The position numbers and the translations under genes are program-made. From positions 1 to 64,000 of the forward strand of contig JABCPU010000339.1 in NCBI GenBank assembly GCA_016800925.1: a stretch of DNA of 64,000 nucleotides, given 5' to 3'. Positions 46,558 to 58,981 of this stretch are shown here, piece after piece. Numbering within the stretch: the first letter of the stretch is position 1; every line of letters begins with the position of its first letter. The DNA is from Suillus spraguei (lineage: Eukaryota > Basidiomycota > Agaricomycetes > Boletales > Suillaceae). The notes below the pieces were generated by a model. That model did not search any database. It had not been told where the DNA came from and saw only the letters and a list, made by a program, of their open reading frames with translations.

Positions 46558-48174
46558 CAGTGGCTCAAAAAACTGTCCGCATGTTTTGGCATTTTTCACT
46601 ATCTATAATATTGTGTGAGAACAAACAAATGCCTCAAAAACATGCTTATACCATATTGTAGTATGGCTTCAGGGCTTTCATTTGAGCCCTACACCGTGGG
46701 AATCGGTGGAGATATGGTGGAGATACAAGGCTCACAAAATGGTGACTCATGCGGACAGTTTTTTGACTCAAGTATTTTACAGTAATAACCAGGTATTCTA
46801 GTATTTTGTATGACCTCCCTTGGCTTTAATTACTGCCTCTATCCTTCTAGGCATACTCTCAATTAATTTCTGGCAATCCTCAGCTGTGATCTTCCCCCAT
46901 TCCACTGCTACTCTCTCCTAAAGCTCCCATACTCCTTTAGGGGGGTTTTCATAGGCTTGAAGCTTTTTCTTGAGTGTTCCCCAGAGATGTTCAATGACAT
47001 TGACATCAGGAGACTGTGCTGGCCAGTCAAGAACATTGATGTTATGTTCTTCAAACCATTCCCTAGCTCTTCTGGATGTGTGCTTGGGATCATTATCCTG
47101 TTGGAAAATGATATCTTCTTCATCAATCCCTGATTCTGCCAAGCTAGGCAGCAAGTGGTCATTTAAAATGTCCACATACTGCTCAGCATTCATCTTCCCC
47201 TCAACCTCAGCAAGCATTCCCACACCATTCCATCCCATACAGCCCCATACCATTAAAGAACCTCCTCCAAACTTGACAGTCCCATTAACCTCTCTGTCTG
47301 TTAGGCCATCTCCCTTCTTTTTCCATACATACACCTTCCCATCTGACCCAATCCTATTGATTTTGGTCTCATCTGACCATATAACACGCTTCCAGTCCTC
47401 TACAGTCCAGTGTTGATGAGCTAAGGCAAAGGCTAGTCTTCTCTGCCTATGTTTGATGGAGAGAAGAGGCTTTTTCTTCTTTGTTACTGCCTTGAGATGA
47501 GCTGCCTTGAGAACATTCCTCACAGTTTGTGAAGAGACAGGGGTAGTGATGGTGGAATTGATATAATGGGTGGCTTGGACAGCATTATCAGCCTTTCCTG
47601 TAGTGATATGTTGGATAATAGCCCTTTTGTCAGTAGAGGTAAGCTTGGATGGACGTCCTCCACAAGAGTTTTCCTTGTCTGGGTGGCTTTCTTTGATGAA
47701 CTTGGCCACAGTGGACTTGCATACTCCAGTTCTAGAGGAAATTTGGCGAGCAGAGAGGCCAGCATAAGACAGAGAGAGGATATTATCTCTTTGAGCAGAG
47801 GAGATGGCTTTCATGGTGATTATGACTATGATACATGAGATATTCTGGTTTATATAGTTAGATATAGTCATAAAATAACATAATGACACCACTTTATAAT
47901 TTATATAATAGTGGCATGATTTTTATGGTGTCATAAATAATGATTTATATAGTTTTAATATACACTCAAAAAACTGTCCACATGAGTCATCATTTTATAA
48001 GCCTTATATCTCCACCATATCTCCGCCGATTCCCACGGTGTAGGGCTCAAATAAAAGCCCTGAAGCCATACTACAATGTGGTATAAGTATGTCCTCGAGG
48101 AATTTGTTCATTCTTACACAATATCATAGATAGTGAAAAATGTCAAAACATGCGGACAGTTTTTTGAGCCACTG
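46558..48174 (-). mobile_element. Tc1/mariner transposon
   Basis: 1617 bases bounded by inverted cagtggctcaaaaaactgtc tips and a TA dinucleotide on each side (46556-46557 and 48175-48176), as expected for this superfamily. The terminal inverted repeats are long, about 220 bases. Each has a second copy of the ctcaaaaaactgtcc box, in opposite orientation, at its inner end (near 46760 and 47970). The element is inserted in Plavaka coding sequence. Confidence 0.93.
46798..47814 (-). pseudogene. Tc1-type transposase with one premature stop
   Basis: Cut-and-paste DDE transposase. The start is taken at 47814 (MKAISSAQRDNILSL) rather than the further upstream frame, because a helix-turn-helix begins there (AGLSARQISSRTGVCKSTV), followed by a second (TVRNVLKAAHLKAV). 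Catalytic landmarks are IWSDETKI for the first Asp, IFQQDNDPKHTS for the second Asp, and WPAQSPDVNVIEHLW for the third acidic residue, here Glu. The frame hits TAG at 46918-46920. Reading on in the same frame gives ERVAVEWGKI...CQKLIESMPRRIEAVI, the normal family end, stopping at 46798-46800. So the only visible lesion is one nonsense codon after the catalytic core, which trims about 40 residues. Confidence 0.9.
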
Positions 48175-48772
48175 TATGTTGACCTGCTTCCTCTTTGCCC
48201 AACTCAATCCAAACGACCTGCGTGATCCTTTACAAGTTCCTCTCACATACTGTCCCCAGTATGATGAGAGAATTAATGTTTTCAATTCAACATGTTCGAG
48301 GTTTTTTGCCCCCAGCAATCTTAGCAACATCGGTGGCATGCATTGTGAGCACATCTGTGCATGTCCAGCATGGAGAAAGGAGCACCCACATTATGACTGC
48401 ATCTTTGTCAACACAGATCTGGACCTTGAGGGAATGAGGGGTATGAGTGTTGCTCGAGTACTGACCTTTTTCTCTTTCACTTACAGGGCTGAAACATATC
48501 CATGTGCAGTCGTGCGATGGTTCGACACCCTTGGAGATTTGCCTGACAAGGACACTGGGATGTGGGTAGTGCAGCCTGCTTGCCACGCTAACAATGCTCC
48601 CCATATCTCTATCATTCACATTGACTCAATCTACCGAGCTGCTCATCTTATTCCCATCTACGGTAGTTGAATTGTTTCCCTCGACCTCCAGCACTACCAT
48701 ACTTATGATTTCTTCCATAAATTTTACATCAACAAATATGCTGATCATCACACATTCGAAATTGCATCCTGA

Positions 48773-49529
48773 TTTTATATATGTCATACTACTTATTATG
48801 CTTAATTTGATTTTCACTCTTGCTTGCCTTGATCTGCTTTCAGTCAAGGAAACAAAGTACAAAAAGCAAGAAGTAAGTAGGTCTATACTTGACGAAATAA
48901 AGATAAAAATAAGTATGGTAAGGAACTGGTCATTTTACTGATGTGGCACGTGACTGAGTGATGATGATGGCTTGGGTGATATCTTAGTTGAGTCAGTGCT
49001 ACTGAGCCAAGGGCTGCCAGCAGCTGCATAGCTCACCATTTAGCATGGCAATCACAATGAGGCCTGTGCAACTACATCACCAAAGTTTCCTATTCCAGTG
49101 ATGGTATGCTAAGGTCACATCAGCACTTATAAGAGCTCTAAGGGAAGGCAGGAGTATCAGGTCACAGGGTCTGCCTATCTGGTCATACCTAGGTTCGTTT
49201 TTTTTTGCTAATGTGCTGCTCAAATGCTGATCATTCCTCAGCTGCTAGCAACATATCTGCTGATATGTCCTGCTAAGCTGTTTTCATTATTCTATCTGGT
49301 TATCACACTGATATATAAGGAATAGCATGGGTAACCCATGGGTATTCAAGCCTGTATCCATACCCATACCCATGCCACACCATACCTGCATGGCCAGGTA
49401 TGGCTATGGGTACGAGTCCACAGGTATAGGTACAGGTTCACAGGTTCATGGGTCTTCAAGTACAGTAAAGGAATACACTGAAATTCACAAAGTCAACTAC
49501 AATATGACCTACTACAAATTAATTAGATC
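48773..49529. other. Flank of Plavaka and end of hAT element, no gene
   Basis: Contains a segment near 48906-48945 (aaaataagtatggtaaggaact.gt.attttactgatg) that recurs near 51467-51500. Inverted acccatgggta motifs at about 49327-49345, with related tacccat and atgggta copies to 49412, are of the kind seen at hAT element ends. No full terminal repeat could be set. Confidence 0.45.
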
Positions 49530-51027
49530 TCATCCTTCTTTGAGCTCCTTCTCTTCACCAATTACCTCAGGCATCACAGCAACAGCCATAACATCTTGGT
49601 CTTTGACAAGCCCTAAGAGACTCCATGAACCTAAGTAATGCACAGACAGATTGTATAGACAGGCGACTGCAGACATGAGATAACAAGAGGTGGCCATGGC
49701 TGAAGATTTGCTCCACATCAACTGAAGTTGCTATATATAATGAGTGAGATTAGTTACCAGATGCAAGACAAAAAAACTCACCAGGAATTGACAGATAATC
49801 TAGTGCCATCCTTGAGAGTTGAGGATACAGTGCCTTCCGTTCAGTCCACCAAGCTAAGACATCTGCAACATACTCTGGATTTATGCTGAGATATGAATCA
49901 AGCTTGTCACAGAGCTCTGACTGCTTGGCTGCCACTAATGTAGGAAGTTTGTCAAAGATGTTATGAACTTGTTTCTAGTCAATAAATAGTGAGAAAACCA
50001 TAAAGTGAAACAAGACAAGACATACTATTGATGTTTCATGGACTTCATTCTCACCCATGGTATCATCTATGTCTATATCATCAGTTGTTGCATAAGAGCA
50101 CTCAAATTCCTCATGGACAATATTCTCAGCAGCATTAATACATTCAGCCCTCCATCTGGCCTCTTTGAAATATGAAAGTTTGTGATGATGATGCAGCACT
50201 AGAAGCATCAACTAGTTAGATACTTGTAATGTAGGGACAAAAAACTCACCCATTGTAATCCTATAAACCTCTGACCAGTCAGTCATATTATAGTAGTGAT
50301 TTAGTGTCTTCTTTGCCAGTCCAAATGATGCTTGAATAGCAGGCTCGTAAGTGCATGTGATAGAATCTGTTGAGAGCTTTCTGTCAATCATGTCCATTGC
50401 TGGAATGACTGTTGCAAAATTTAGTGTTGATTGAGAGAAAAAGAGTGTTGTGTCCTCAAGTATCTGTGTATTATGCAGTGTCAACACTGAACTTTCAAAG
50501 TAAGAATGTACTGTACCTTTAGAACATCATGCAATTGTTGTGCGAGCTTCCATTCTTTCTCACTTAGCTCATAGTTTCGAAGTTCCATGTTCTTGTCAGC
50601 ACAGATCATATCAATGGCTTTGCAATATTCAAGAGCGAAGGCGAGCATGTCAAACATTGAGTTCCATCAAGTTGTGACATCATGTGGCATGATGTGCTGA
50701 CTAAGTTTGCAGGCTTGAAGGACTTTGTACCACACTGGAAGAAGCTTAGTGGTCAAGTGTATAATTTTGAATGCTAGTTTCTGGAGCTACAATAAAGGTC
50801 AGTACTTTGTTATATTACATGTGCAAATTAGTCACCTTCACAAGGACAAAACATATAGGTCTGACACTGTTTCACACAGCATCATGTTCACATGCTGACA
50901 ATTGCTCCATCTCGTCAACCCATCCCTCACTATCATCTATCTCTTCATCATCTCCCTCATTCTGTCCTGATTTATTACTTGTTACCACCTCCTCAATGTC
51001 TATATCCTTTGCAAGGTCTTGAAGCTG
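49530..51027 (-). pseudogene. hAT transposase, 3' half, decayed
   Basis: Minus-strand exons. They begin with an acidic linker (about 51020-50880, DLAKDIDIEEV, GWVDEMEQL), then LQKLAFKIIHLTTKLLPVW. HDVTT*WNSMFDMLAFALEY follows, where TGA at 50667-50669 replaces the Arg of the conserved TRWNS motif (CGA to TGA fits a C-to-T change). Then ELSEKEWKLAQQLHDVLK, LEDTTLFFSQSTLNFATVIPAM, KTLNHYYNMTDWSEVYRI, HKLSYFKEARWRAECI and the hAT dimerisation domain DVLAWWTERKALYPQLSRMA with DYLSIP. After a GTGAGT intron come DVEQIFSHGHLLLSH and LVKDQDVMAVAVMPEV, ending at 49530. The N-terminal zinc-finger and first catalytic part are missing. Confidence 0.82.
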
Positions 51028-53360
51028 CTATTCTGCTTTGTTTATAATAGTCAAGCCTACAGGGACAGGTGTGTCCTCATCACTCGTGCACTGCTCCCTG
51101 TTTGCTCTACTATGCTGTTATCATTCGCCTCCTGTCACTCATTTTCTTTTCATCTCATCTTATTGTGCATGGTTTCAGGTCTCCACCAGTACCTCCGCCC
51201 AATGCTTAGTTATTTTTTACTACAGTATTTCCATATGTTGCTTCCTTGATTTCCCCTTGTTTACTTCAGACAGCCTCCTTTCTTTTGCTTTCCTGCTTGC
51301 TTTTAGTATGCTTGTTATTGAATGAGAATTTGCTTTGTGCGCAACAAAAGTAAATTAAGTGAAATAAAAAGTAGAAATCCAGACGATGAGTGGCCTTTTT
51401 CAACTGGCCATCTACTTATTTTCATCCTTGCTTATGTCTGCTTATTGTACGAGAAAAGTTAAAAATAAGCAAGGTAAGGAACTAGGTGTTTTACTGATGC
51501 ATGTATCAATCCAGGAAGATAACTATTCTTTGTGGCTATCACAACCACCTCTGCAGTGATGGGTGCTATAGAACATAACAACAACTAGAACAGGTGTAAC
51601 AAGTCAACACGCATCGAGGGGGATGCATTGAACAAGGAATGGGAGTCAATGTATTGAGTCCAGATGACCCAGGGCACTACCCCATCATGATCAGATAATT
51701 GTCCAGTTCATTTTCCATTTGCATCGTTCTCAAACCTTGGCATCGACAATATTTCAGGTAAGTACCATAACTTCATCCTTCAGGAATCATTATAATATTA
51801 GTTGTCTAGCTAGATTTTGAAATCTCGACCAAGCTGTGGTGATGACTGCATCAGTAAACTAAAACAGCCTGTACAGAGCTGTACAGCTCTGCACAGAACC
51901 TCCCAGTGCCACAGCTCCCAGTGCCACAGGGCTCACAGTGACACAGCTTCATTTAGTAAAATAACTTCACACTTTTGACATTTTTATTTGTCAATGCCAG
52001 GAGTTGACCTTAAGACCTCATACACTCAGCAAGCAACAACAACACATACATACCATTACACTATAGTGTCTTTGTTTCTCACAATAATATATATACCAAT
52101 GATTCTCAAGCCAACATATTGTCACCAAGTTGAAATCTATAGCCAAACCTCACAGTAACTTCAAACCTCATTATAACTTGACCTTCTTGAAATCTCCAGG
52201 AAAAGTAAACCTTATTGTAATATATTTTTGACTAGGAAAACTAGGAGCTTCAGTACAAAGTGTAAAAATTGCGAATTTTGACAAGTTTCAGTCAATAGGC
52301 TTAGCACTTTTGTCCTAATAATGAATTTTAATAAGCTTTAATGCATACTAAGGTTTAGTGTTTGAAGTTAAACCAAAGAAAAAGACTTGATGAACATTTT
52401 GTAAATACTTAGGCTTAGTGTTGATGTTCAACCAAAGAAAAGACTTTGTGAAATTTTTGTGATATATGCTGAGAGTTCTGTGGCATTGTGGCACTGGAAT
52501 ACTGGGTATTTTGTGAGTCTGTGGCACACTGTGAGAACTGTGGCTCTGTGGTTCTGGGATCTGGTGATTCTGTGGTGTCTGTGACACTGTGAGGGTCTGT
52601 GGGAAAAGTTGTAGTTTGCTGATGTGGCTGGCACGGGTTTACGCTCTAGTATACCTGGCGGTACACAAGGGGTGGTAAATTGACAGACTGATGAACATGG
52701 TCATTGGCCAATGGGCAAGGCATTGGCATGCCATACATGGATCTAAAGTACTACTGGAGCAGGGTGGGCGCAGGTCCTAGGGGGTGCCAGGTGTCTAGTA
52801 CTGGCAGGAGTCCTGGCTTGTAGTCGGTTCTCTAGATAGAGACCTCCTGCTACAGAGGTTTGGCCTTGGATTTGCCCGGTAGTCTCGCCCTGGTACACTA
52901 CTCGATATGTATGCTCGAAGATTTTTTTTCATACACTGAATAGCTCCGTAACCTGTCAAATACGAAAAGCTAATGGTTTCCCAATGTAAATCAAAATGTG
53001 CAGTACAGTGCACAATTGGCTCCAATGACCTTTCACAAGCCATAAAAGGATAAAATAAGAATGGGCCTCGAGCTTGAGGCGGCAAGTTAACATACGCGAG
53101 GGGACTCATCGGTGTGACATCCTTTGTGTATAGTTTGCTTGAATGGCGTGGAAAATTCGTACAGCCTTAGAACATCGAACAATATTCCGAGAGCTGAGGT
53201 GAGCGTTTGAGCAAGCGGGAACTAGACTAATTGACACATCTAATGGAAAACATCGAGCTCTTTGTCAACATTACACACGCATCTAGGTGGGGTAGTTACT
53301 ACGATATACAAATATTGCTATATAGTATTAAATATCTCAAACCTATACACCAGTCAGACA
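51028..53360. other. Repeat-rich intergenic, no gene seen
   Basis: Contains ccagtgccacag-type short repeats at 51870-51960 and their reverse-complement kind (tgtggcactgtg) at 52470-52610, roughly 600 bases apart. Between them lies a two-unit direct repeat near 52355-52460 (accaaagaaaaagactt...). This may be a small non-autonomous element with inverted subterminal repeats. Open frames rich in Ser, His and Pro here come from the repeats. Confidence 0.4.
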
Positions 53361-56300
53361 TCAGTCGATGCTCGCATTGGCAGCCTGCAGCACAACCACC
53401 GCAGTCGCACAACCAGAGGCAACAAAGGCAGTCGCAGCATCCCCTATAGTGTTCCTACTATCATCCTGCCCCACACTACCCCGTTCCCTCAATATGTTCT
53501 CCAGCTCTCCTGTGAGATCATCCGATTCAAGGCGGTGTGAGCGCCCAACAACAACCAACACGGGTTTAAGCGTAGATGCCTGCTGGATAGCGGAATGCAG
53601 CGGCATCGATGATGAATGCTCAGAGAATGTGATGCGAGACAGTGCAGCGCGGATTGAGGGATGTATGTCGTATGAGGAACACGAGTCGACGTATTGCTCC
53701 CAGAGGATGGTATCGGCCGTCTCAGATTCGAAGCGTGTTTGTCCGTACGATATGCTTGACATAATAACAGTCTACAAGAATTGCATCAAAAATGACAATA
53801 AGTACATGTAGTCAACGTACTGATTGAACAGGTATTCCGTGATGTCCTGTTTCCCACGTTTCACCACTATCTTCCTCTGAGTATGCGATCGACGGCCATT
53901 GAGCTGCAACACGCTCAATGACACTTTTCGACATCCGCACTACCGTCGCACTAATTTCAGGATTAGTACAAAGCTGCATCACAAACTCGAGCGCCAGCCG
54001 ATCATCTGGACCACCAAAAAAGGGAAAAAATATGTGATGTGCACTCCCGGAACCAATACCAGAGAGAGAAGTGCCCGGATCGATGAATAGGGCAACATCC
54101 GTATTGCTCTCTGCTAATATTCTGCGCACGAGCTGCGAGTGAATTGTGGCTGCCAGACTGCCCGCACCTGTTGAGCCGCTGGATAACGCTTCGAATGAAT
54201 TTGGTGCGATACTCGTACTGTGTGGGCTATATGGGTCTTCAGTCGTATCTCCAGAAAAGGACCAGGGCGGGAGCCATTGTAAGAGGATGAGCTCAGATCC
54301 ATCTCGTGTGGCATGTTCGGAGATAGTTTTTGGCATGTCCTCATATGGAACAGTAGAAAGCGCAAGTGAAACGCGTACATTATTGAGCTCTCCAAAGGTG
54401 CGGAAGACGTCCAGAACCGGGTCAGTGTGGATGAGGGCGTCCACTGCTGACGAGTTCACGATGTCCAAATTATGGTCTGACATCTGAATTAAGTGAAGAG
54501 CGTTTACGGATATCTCAGTTCCTTGAGAAGTTGGGGCTAAGGGTGACGGCAGTACCAGTTGGGTGGCCACCAGCATTCCCGACGCGTGGTCAAATTTGTC
54601 AAGGACAACAGTGAAGCGGGAGCGCCATGGTTGACCCTCAGTCATGGGAAACTGGCCGTCAGCTATATCTTCATCCCTGTCTCCAGTTGACCGATATGAA
54701 ATATCTTCAGCTAGTGCACGAACCTGGCGTTCAGGAGGATAAAGGAGGGAGACCAAGGGTGTGATTATGAAAGCCATGACTAGAGCTTCGAGGACAAACA
54801 TAGAGAACATCCTTTGGGTCAGAATACCGGTAGAAAGCCCAATTTTGAGAATGATCAATTCTACAGGACTGAAGGAAATTGTCAGGACTAAACATTCTAG
54901 AAAAATCAGACAACTGACCCTTTGCAACACATCAACGATCCAACGGTACTTGACTCTCGCCAACTCAATCCGGAAACTCGAGTAGTGATCGTACAGGCAC
55001 TGAATTTTCCAACAAAATCCAGACTTATGATTGCAATGATGAATCCCAAGTGTTACCTGCCGGAAGCGTCAATGGATGGTTAGTGTAGGTCGCGATCGGT
55101 AAGACAGACCATTGTTGAGTAATCCAAGATCGGTATTCAACCCAGAGAGCGTGAAATACTGTAAAATGGTGAGCCATATTGATCACAGCAAATCTAGGTT
55201 CCATACCAGAGGCAAAATACGATTGTCACCATATCTTCAACCTTCTCCGTCAGCAAGTTGGCAAGGGCTCCTTCGCGGGGAACAATGACACCGGTCAGGA
55301 ACGCGCCTAAATATGAAATAAAAACAGCTTCGGAACAGCAACCTAAATCGCTCACCAAAAATTGCGCTGATCCCCACAATATCCATAGTAAATGCACATA
55401 CCCAAAGCAGGACCACGGTGACAGCCATGAAGAGCACCGTAGGGCCGTTCTCCGTGCTTCCGGTGAATCTAGCGAACCGCAGCAGCTCGATTCTAACCGG
55501 CCACATGAGAAATGCTGTGAATGCCACGTATGTCAGAAGGGTCCTTAGAACTGTAAGTGCAGAAAATCCATTGACGAAAGCCACGGCCAGTGCCAACAGG
55601 CTCCAACAGACTACGTCGTTATACGCGCCGGCTGACAAAACAACGACGCCGACCGTCGTGTCTAGGAGCTTCTCTGCGGTGAGCATGCGACAAAGAACGG
55701 GGAAAGATGTTATAGAAAAAGACACGCCCGTAAAAAGCATAAAGTATGTAAACTCGATGGGGGGACCTATAAAATTGTGAAAGAGTGGCACAGAGATGGC
55801 AGCACCGAGACTAAAGGACAGGACCATGGTGGAGAGTGCAATAAATAGAGATAAGCGAGTATTACGTGTGATGATATTTGCGTCAATTTTGAGACCGACT
55901 ATGAAGAGAAAAAGGTAGATGCCCATGTTGGCAACTAGCGAGAGATATGGGAGGGATTGAGCAGGGAACATATGCTTAGTGAAACCAGGTATTCGTCCCA
56001 TGGCAGTGGGACCTACAACCGAATGAGTAGCTATTCGTACGATGTGAGAAATGACCTGACCGAGAAGAATTCCGCTAAGAACTTCAGCAGCGGCCTTTGG
56101 CTGTCTGATCTTGCCTAAACACACTGACAGCAATTGTCCCATCATAATAATCATACCTGAAACCAATTTAAAATCGATGCTACTGAACATTTGGAACAGA
56201 GGATGCTTACATATTTGAATTATCCATAACCTCAGTGCTTCGAAGGTGGTAAACGCCATAGGTTCTACTCTTGACAACAAGCCACCCTACAGCTCTCCTT

Positions 56301-56400
56301 AATTGTGCAAAATGAGGGCGTCAAAGAAAAAAACACCCACCTGGCTCGTGGATGCCTTCTCCCACATTCGAAAAACCAACGCATCTAAAAACTTAGGCAT
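53361..56400 (-). CDS. KHA1: K+/H+ antiporter, Kha1 type (CPA2 family), copy 1
   Basis: Intracellular-membrane monovalent cation/proton exchanger. Exons read: 56341-56400 (MPKFLDALVFRMWEKAS), 56211-56286 (GGLLSRVEP, LRLWIIQI), 56061-56156 (GKIRQPKAAAEVLSGILLG), 55356-56012 (PTAMGRIPGF, FLFIVGLKIDANI, VGVVVLSAGAYNDVVCW with the Asn-Asp ion-site pair), 55207-55306 (VIVPREGALANLL), 55158 onward (YFTLSGLNTDLGLLN), then KFSACTITTRV...WRESSTVGSLM, PVELIILKIGLSTGIL and a long cytosolic tail ending in an exon to 53361. In the tail, WRSRFTVVLDKFDHASGMLVATQLV and FFGGPDDRLALEFVMQLC match the Kha1 C-terminal nucleotide-binding-like part. All introns are 48-54 bp with GT...AG. Two joins do not keep frame: a run of four T at 55214-55217 (five in copy 2) and ccc at 55045-55047. 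These may be lesions or sequence errors. Confidence 0.85.
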
Positions 56401-58981
56401 AGGAGAAATATGGATATGAGGAAATCTAACCTTGAGTGGTCTGCACTTGTAATACCAGCCGTGAGAGCGGATTTCCATCACTGACGCTGGCTGACTTATG
56501 GCAAAGTTCCCTCTAGTCTCCTGTGACGTAGAAAAAGGTTTGTCAGCGAGGCTGGGAATTCTGCCGCGTGGCCATATTTCATGTGTTCGAGGGTGTTCGT
56601 GGTGCGGATTTGATTTGAGGACGTGTTTATGATGGTTTGCTGATAGATAGGCAGACAATGAAACGATTTGTCGACAGTTGGTATGTCCAAGTATGCTGCG
56701 CAAAGCCGGTCCTCGCACATCTTAACTGCTAGCCAAAGCATCGTAATGGCAACCACCATGACTACGAATTTGGGTGTTCGTGAGATGGAAGGAGGAACTT
56801 GTTCCAATGCCCGCTTTGCTTCCCGTAACCTAGTAGGATGATGCCACATGGAAGGTTATCCTGTCAGCTTGGAGCTCGCTCGTCGCTCGCGTGTTCCCTG
56901 CTAGTACTCTGTGTAGTCCGATTTGTTTCAGATGTTCACTTTAAGATCTTAAGCTGGGGTTAGACGCGGCTTGCTGGTAAGTGTTGGCGGAGAAAAGAGT
57001 GTTAATTGCGCTGAACTTGAAGGCATAGCAAGAATTGAAACCTAGATTAGACCCCTTAGGTTTGCACACGATTACAACTCACCGTAAACGTGGTGATTAT
57101 AATGCAAGTAATTAAGGCCCTGGCATCTGTGCAGGCCAGCAGCACTAAAATCTACTGGACCCTGAGCACTGACTGAATGCTAGTTTGGATTGTTTGGTAA
57201 TTGATTTGGTTGCCAGTGTGTTCTTGTGCGGCAAAACTTTGGGAGAAAAAGGATTCGAATCACGGAAGGTCCAAAGGCGGAACAATTCATCAGTATCGCA
57301 TATGATGATGTCACTTATTGATCCACCTGGAGGTACCGCTCATTTGTGCAACTATTGATGTTAACATTCGCAGCTGGGATCCGGATGGCTACCAGAATAC
57401 AATAAAGCGCCAAGGACGGTGCCATGACAATACTGTTGGCTTAGAACGGATTTCTATTGAGTGACCGGCAGCGGCTCCACAGGGAAATATATATCGCGTC
57501 ATCTCGAGTGACTAGACCATCATCCGTGGATTCAGTCGCGCGTGGAGTAATGTGACGAGTGAGCAATTTGTCTGAATCTTGAGATGTCGAGGTCTCCGAA
57601 TTCATTTGCTGCTTGTGTGCAATTCTAATGAGATTCCCGAAAATTTTGGTGGCACGTGCCCAAAACGTTGATTGGCATAAGCGCCCATGTGAAGATCCTC
57701 ATTCTCGTGCTTGACGAGAATAGAACAGGTCCGTGCGCGCGCACTCAAATAGCTCTCCCCGCTTCATGATTTTTCTCTATCGACTCGGAAAACGACAAAG
57801 TTAATCTTCCCATCATCTCCCATACGCCATTGCACTTACACTCTGGGATCATGGTTAGGCCGGGAGGTCAAAGATATCTGTAAAGTGTGTTTCTCAGGCT
57901 AGCTACTTTCATATTGACGAAACAACTCGGCACTGTTGCTAGGCTCCCTTCTCTTCTTGGACCGGTCGCACGAGCATAATCGTGCGAGTGCCGAGCGCTC
58001 ATGACAGCAGTCAAAGACATCTTCGCTGAAGAACCAGATTTCAGATCTGTTCCTCGACGAAATCTACACCTGCAGGCTTGCACTCAGTTCGGCACCAAAT
58101 CATCATCAGGCTTTAGCTCATTACCCTTATCTCGCAATCTTCGGCGATGACTCAGATGAAGCTAGTGAGAATGAGCGTACTTATGCATGACATTGCAGAT
58201 GATCACACTACGGACAACGCGCCGCCGCCACTCCAACTCTACCTTGTCATCTTCTACTGAATTTTTTAGTTGACCAATCAAGCTCAGAGAGTGCTATATC
58301 TCTCAGTACCATTGATATATGGTGCAGGTAGGTTTGGGAACTCTAGTGGTTCGTCACTAGCCTCCTTGGCATTTGCAGGCTTTGGGCTTCAAGGGTCTGA
58401 CCGGGATTTTGATCGTTGGTTTTTCGAATTTTTAGTTTTGTCTTGCCATAAAAATATGGGGGTATGACTCGGAGACTCGGTGTCACACACGTATATTTCT
58501 ATGGCAATTTGAAGGAGTATCAGAAACAGGAATCCCTGGGGCCTGGGGAGTCCCTGCGAATTTCCTTTTTTGTCACACGCGCACACTGCTGTACACAAGG
58601 GCCCGGTAGTGGCTGAGCGCTGAATGTGGCAAACAAAGCTGCGTAGACCGAGGTAAAACACTGAAGAGCCGGTCCGCGGATCAAGATGAACATGTCACTA
58701 TTAGGTTCAACGTTCAGTTACCTCCGACAGAAACCGGGTCCTATAATTACTCTATGCCATACCATCGTTATGGAGAATGTAGTCGTACGATCATATAATT
58801 GCCAAAGCGCTAAATAACCACACAGCTTTAGGCCGAAAGACCTTTTGCCGATATCATTGGCGAATTCACTCCGACGACGGCAAAATGGAAATCAATAGGC
58901 TACAACTACCAGGACTGTAAATAGTACATATATATACAGTACAGCTATATACACCAGATACAGGTTAGATGTCTCCTCAGC
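56401..58981. other. Intergenic between the two antiporter copies
   Basis: Includes the upstream region of copy 1. A minus frame at 56496-56849 has one possible membrane segment (FVVMVVAITMLWLA) but no splice or family support. Nothing else was recognised. Confidence 0.4.

Larger units (their letters stand above)
40621..48772 (+). pseudogene. Plavaka transposase gene, broken by LTR and Tc1 insertions
   Basis: Transposase of the fungal Plavaka superfamily. Exon 1 starts near 40621 (MAHPIIPNPLADIAKD, short Cys-poor head). The intron 40843-40892 is followed by DAHGTFLPPGSAPEP, an in-frame TGA at 40985-40987 (PF*NRTEFE), QMPATQINRLLDLW, PPWMDQTFDVWYQDP, EFSTDGDVWQWKDFMSGDWAW and HGSAFVPVILGSDKTTVSVATGN, the core signature. 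A 2.4-kb intron (41654-44061) precedes FRKFCRQLFQSSL. Then ADIHELIAPDLLHQLIKGTFKDH, FRQ-like HFPQGHRFKQWMGNDSKALMK, an intron 44842-45773 carrying a solo LTR, VYLPAIEGHVP, LPRQHLLQHYIHLI and GLCSSITESKHIKAVKEPWW. A Tc1 element interrupts at 46556. Beyond it come MRGMSVARVLTFFSF, YPCAVVRWFDTLGD, DKDTGMW and INKYADHHTFEIAS with the stop at 48772. The nonsense codon, frame shifts and Tc1 insertion leave it inactive. Confidence 0.85.

Noticed and set aside
47815..47892. Upstream start for the Tc1 transposase
   Set aside because: The extra 26 residues are hydrophobic and lie outside the family; the helix-turn-helix begins right after the ATG at 47814.
56496..56849. Minus-strand frame with a possible membrane segment upstream of antiporter copy 1
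   Set aside because: No splice partner or family match; antiporter exon 1 at 56341-56400 explains the nearby coding signal.
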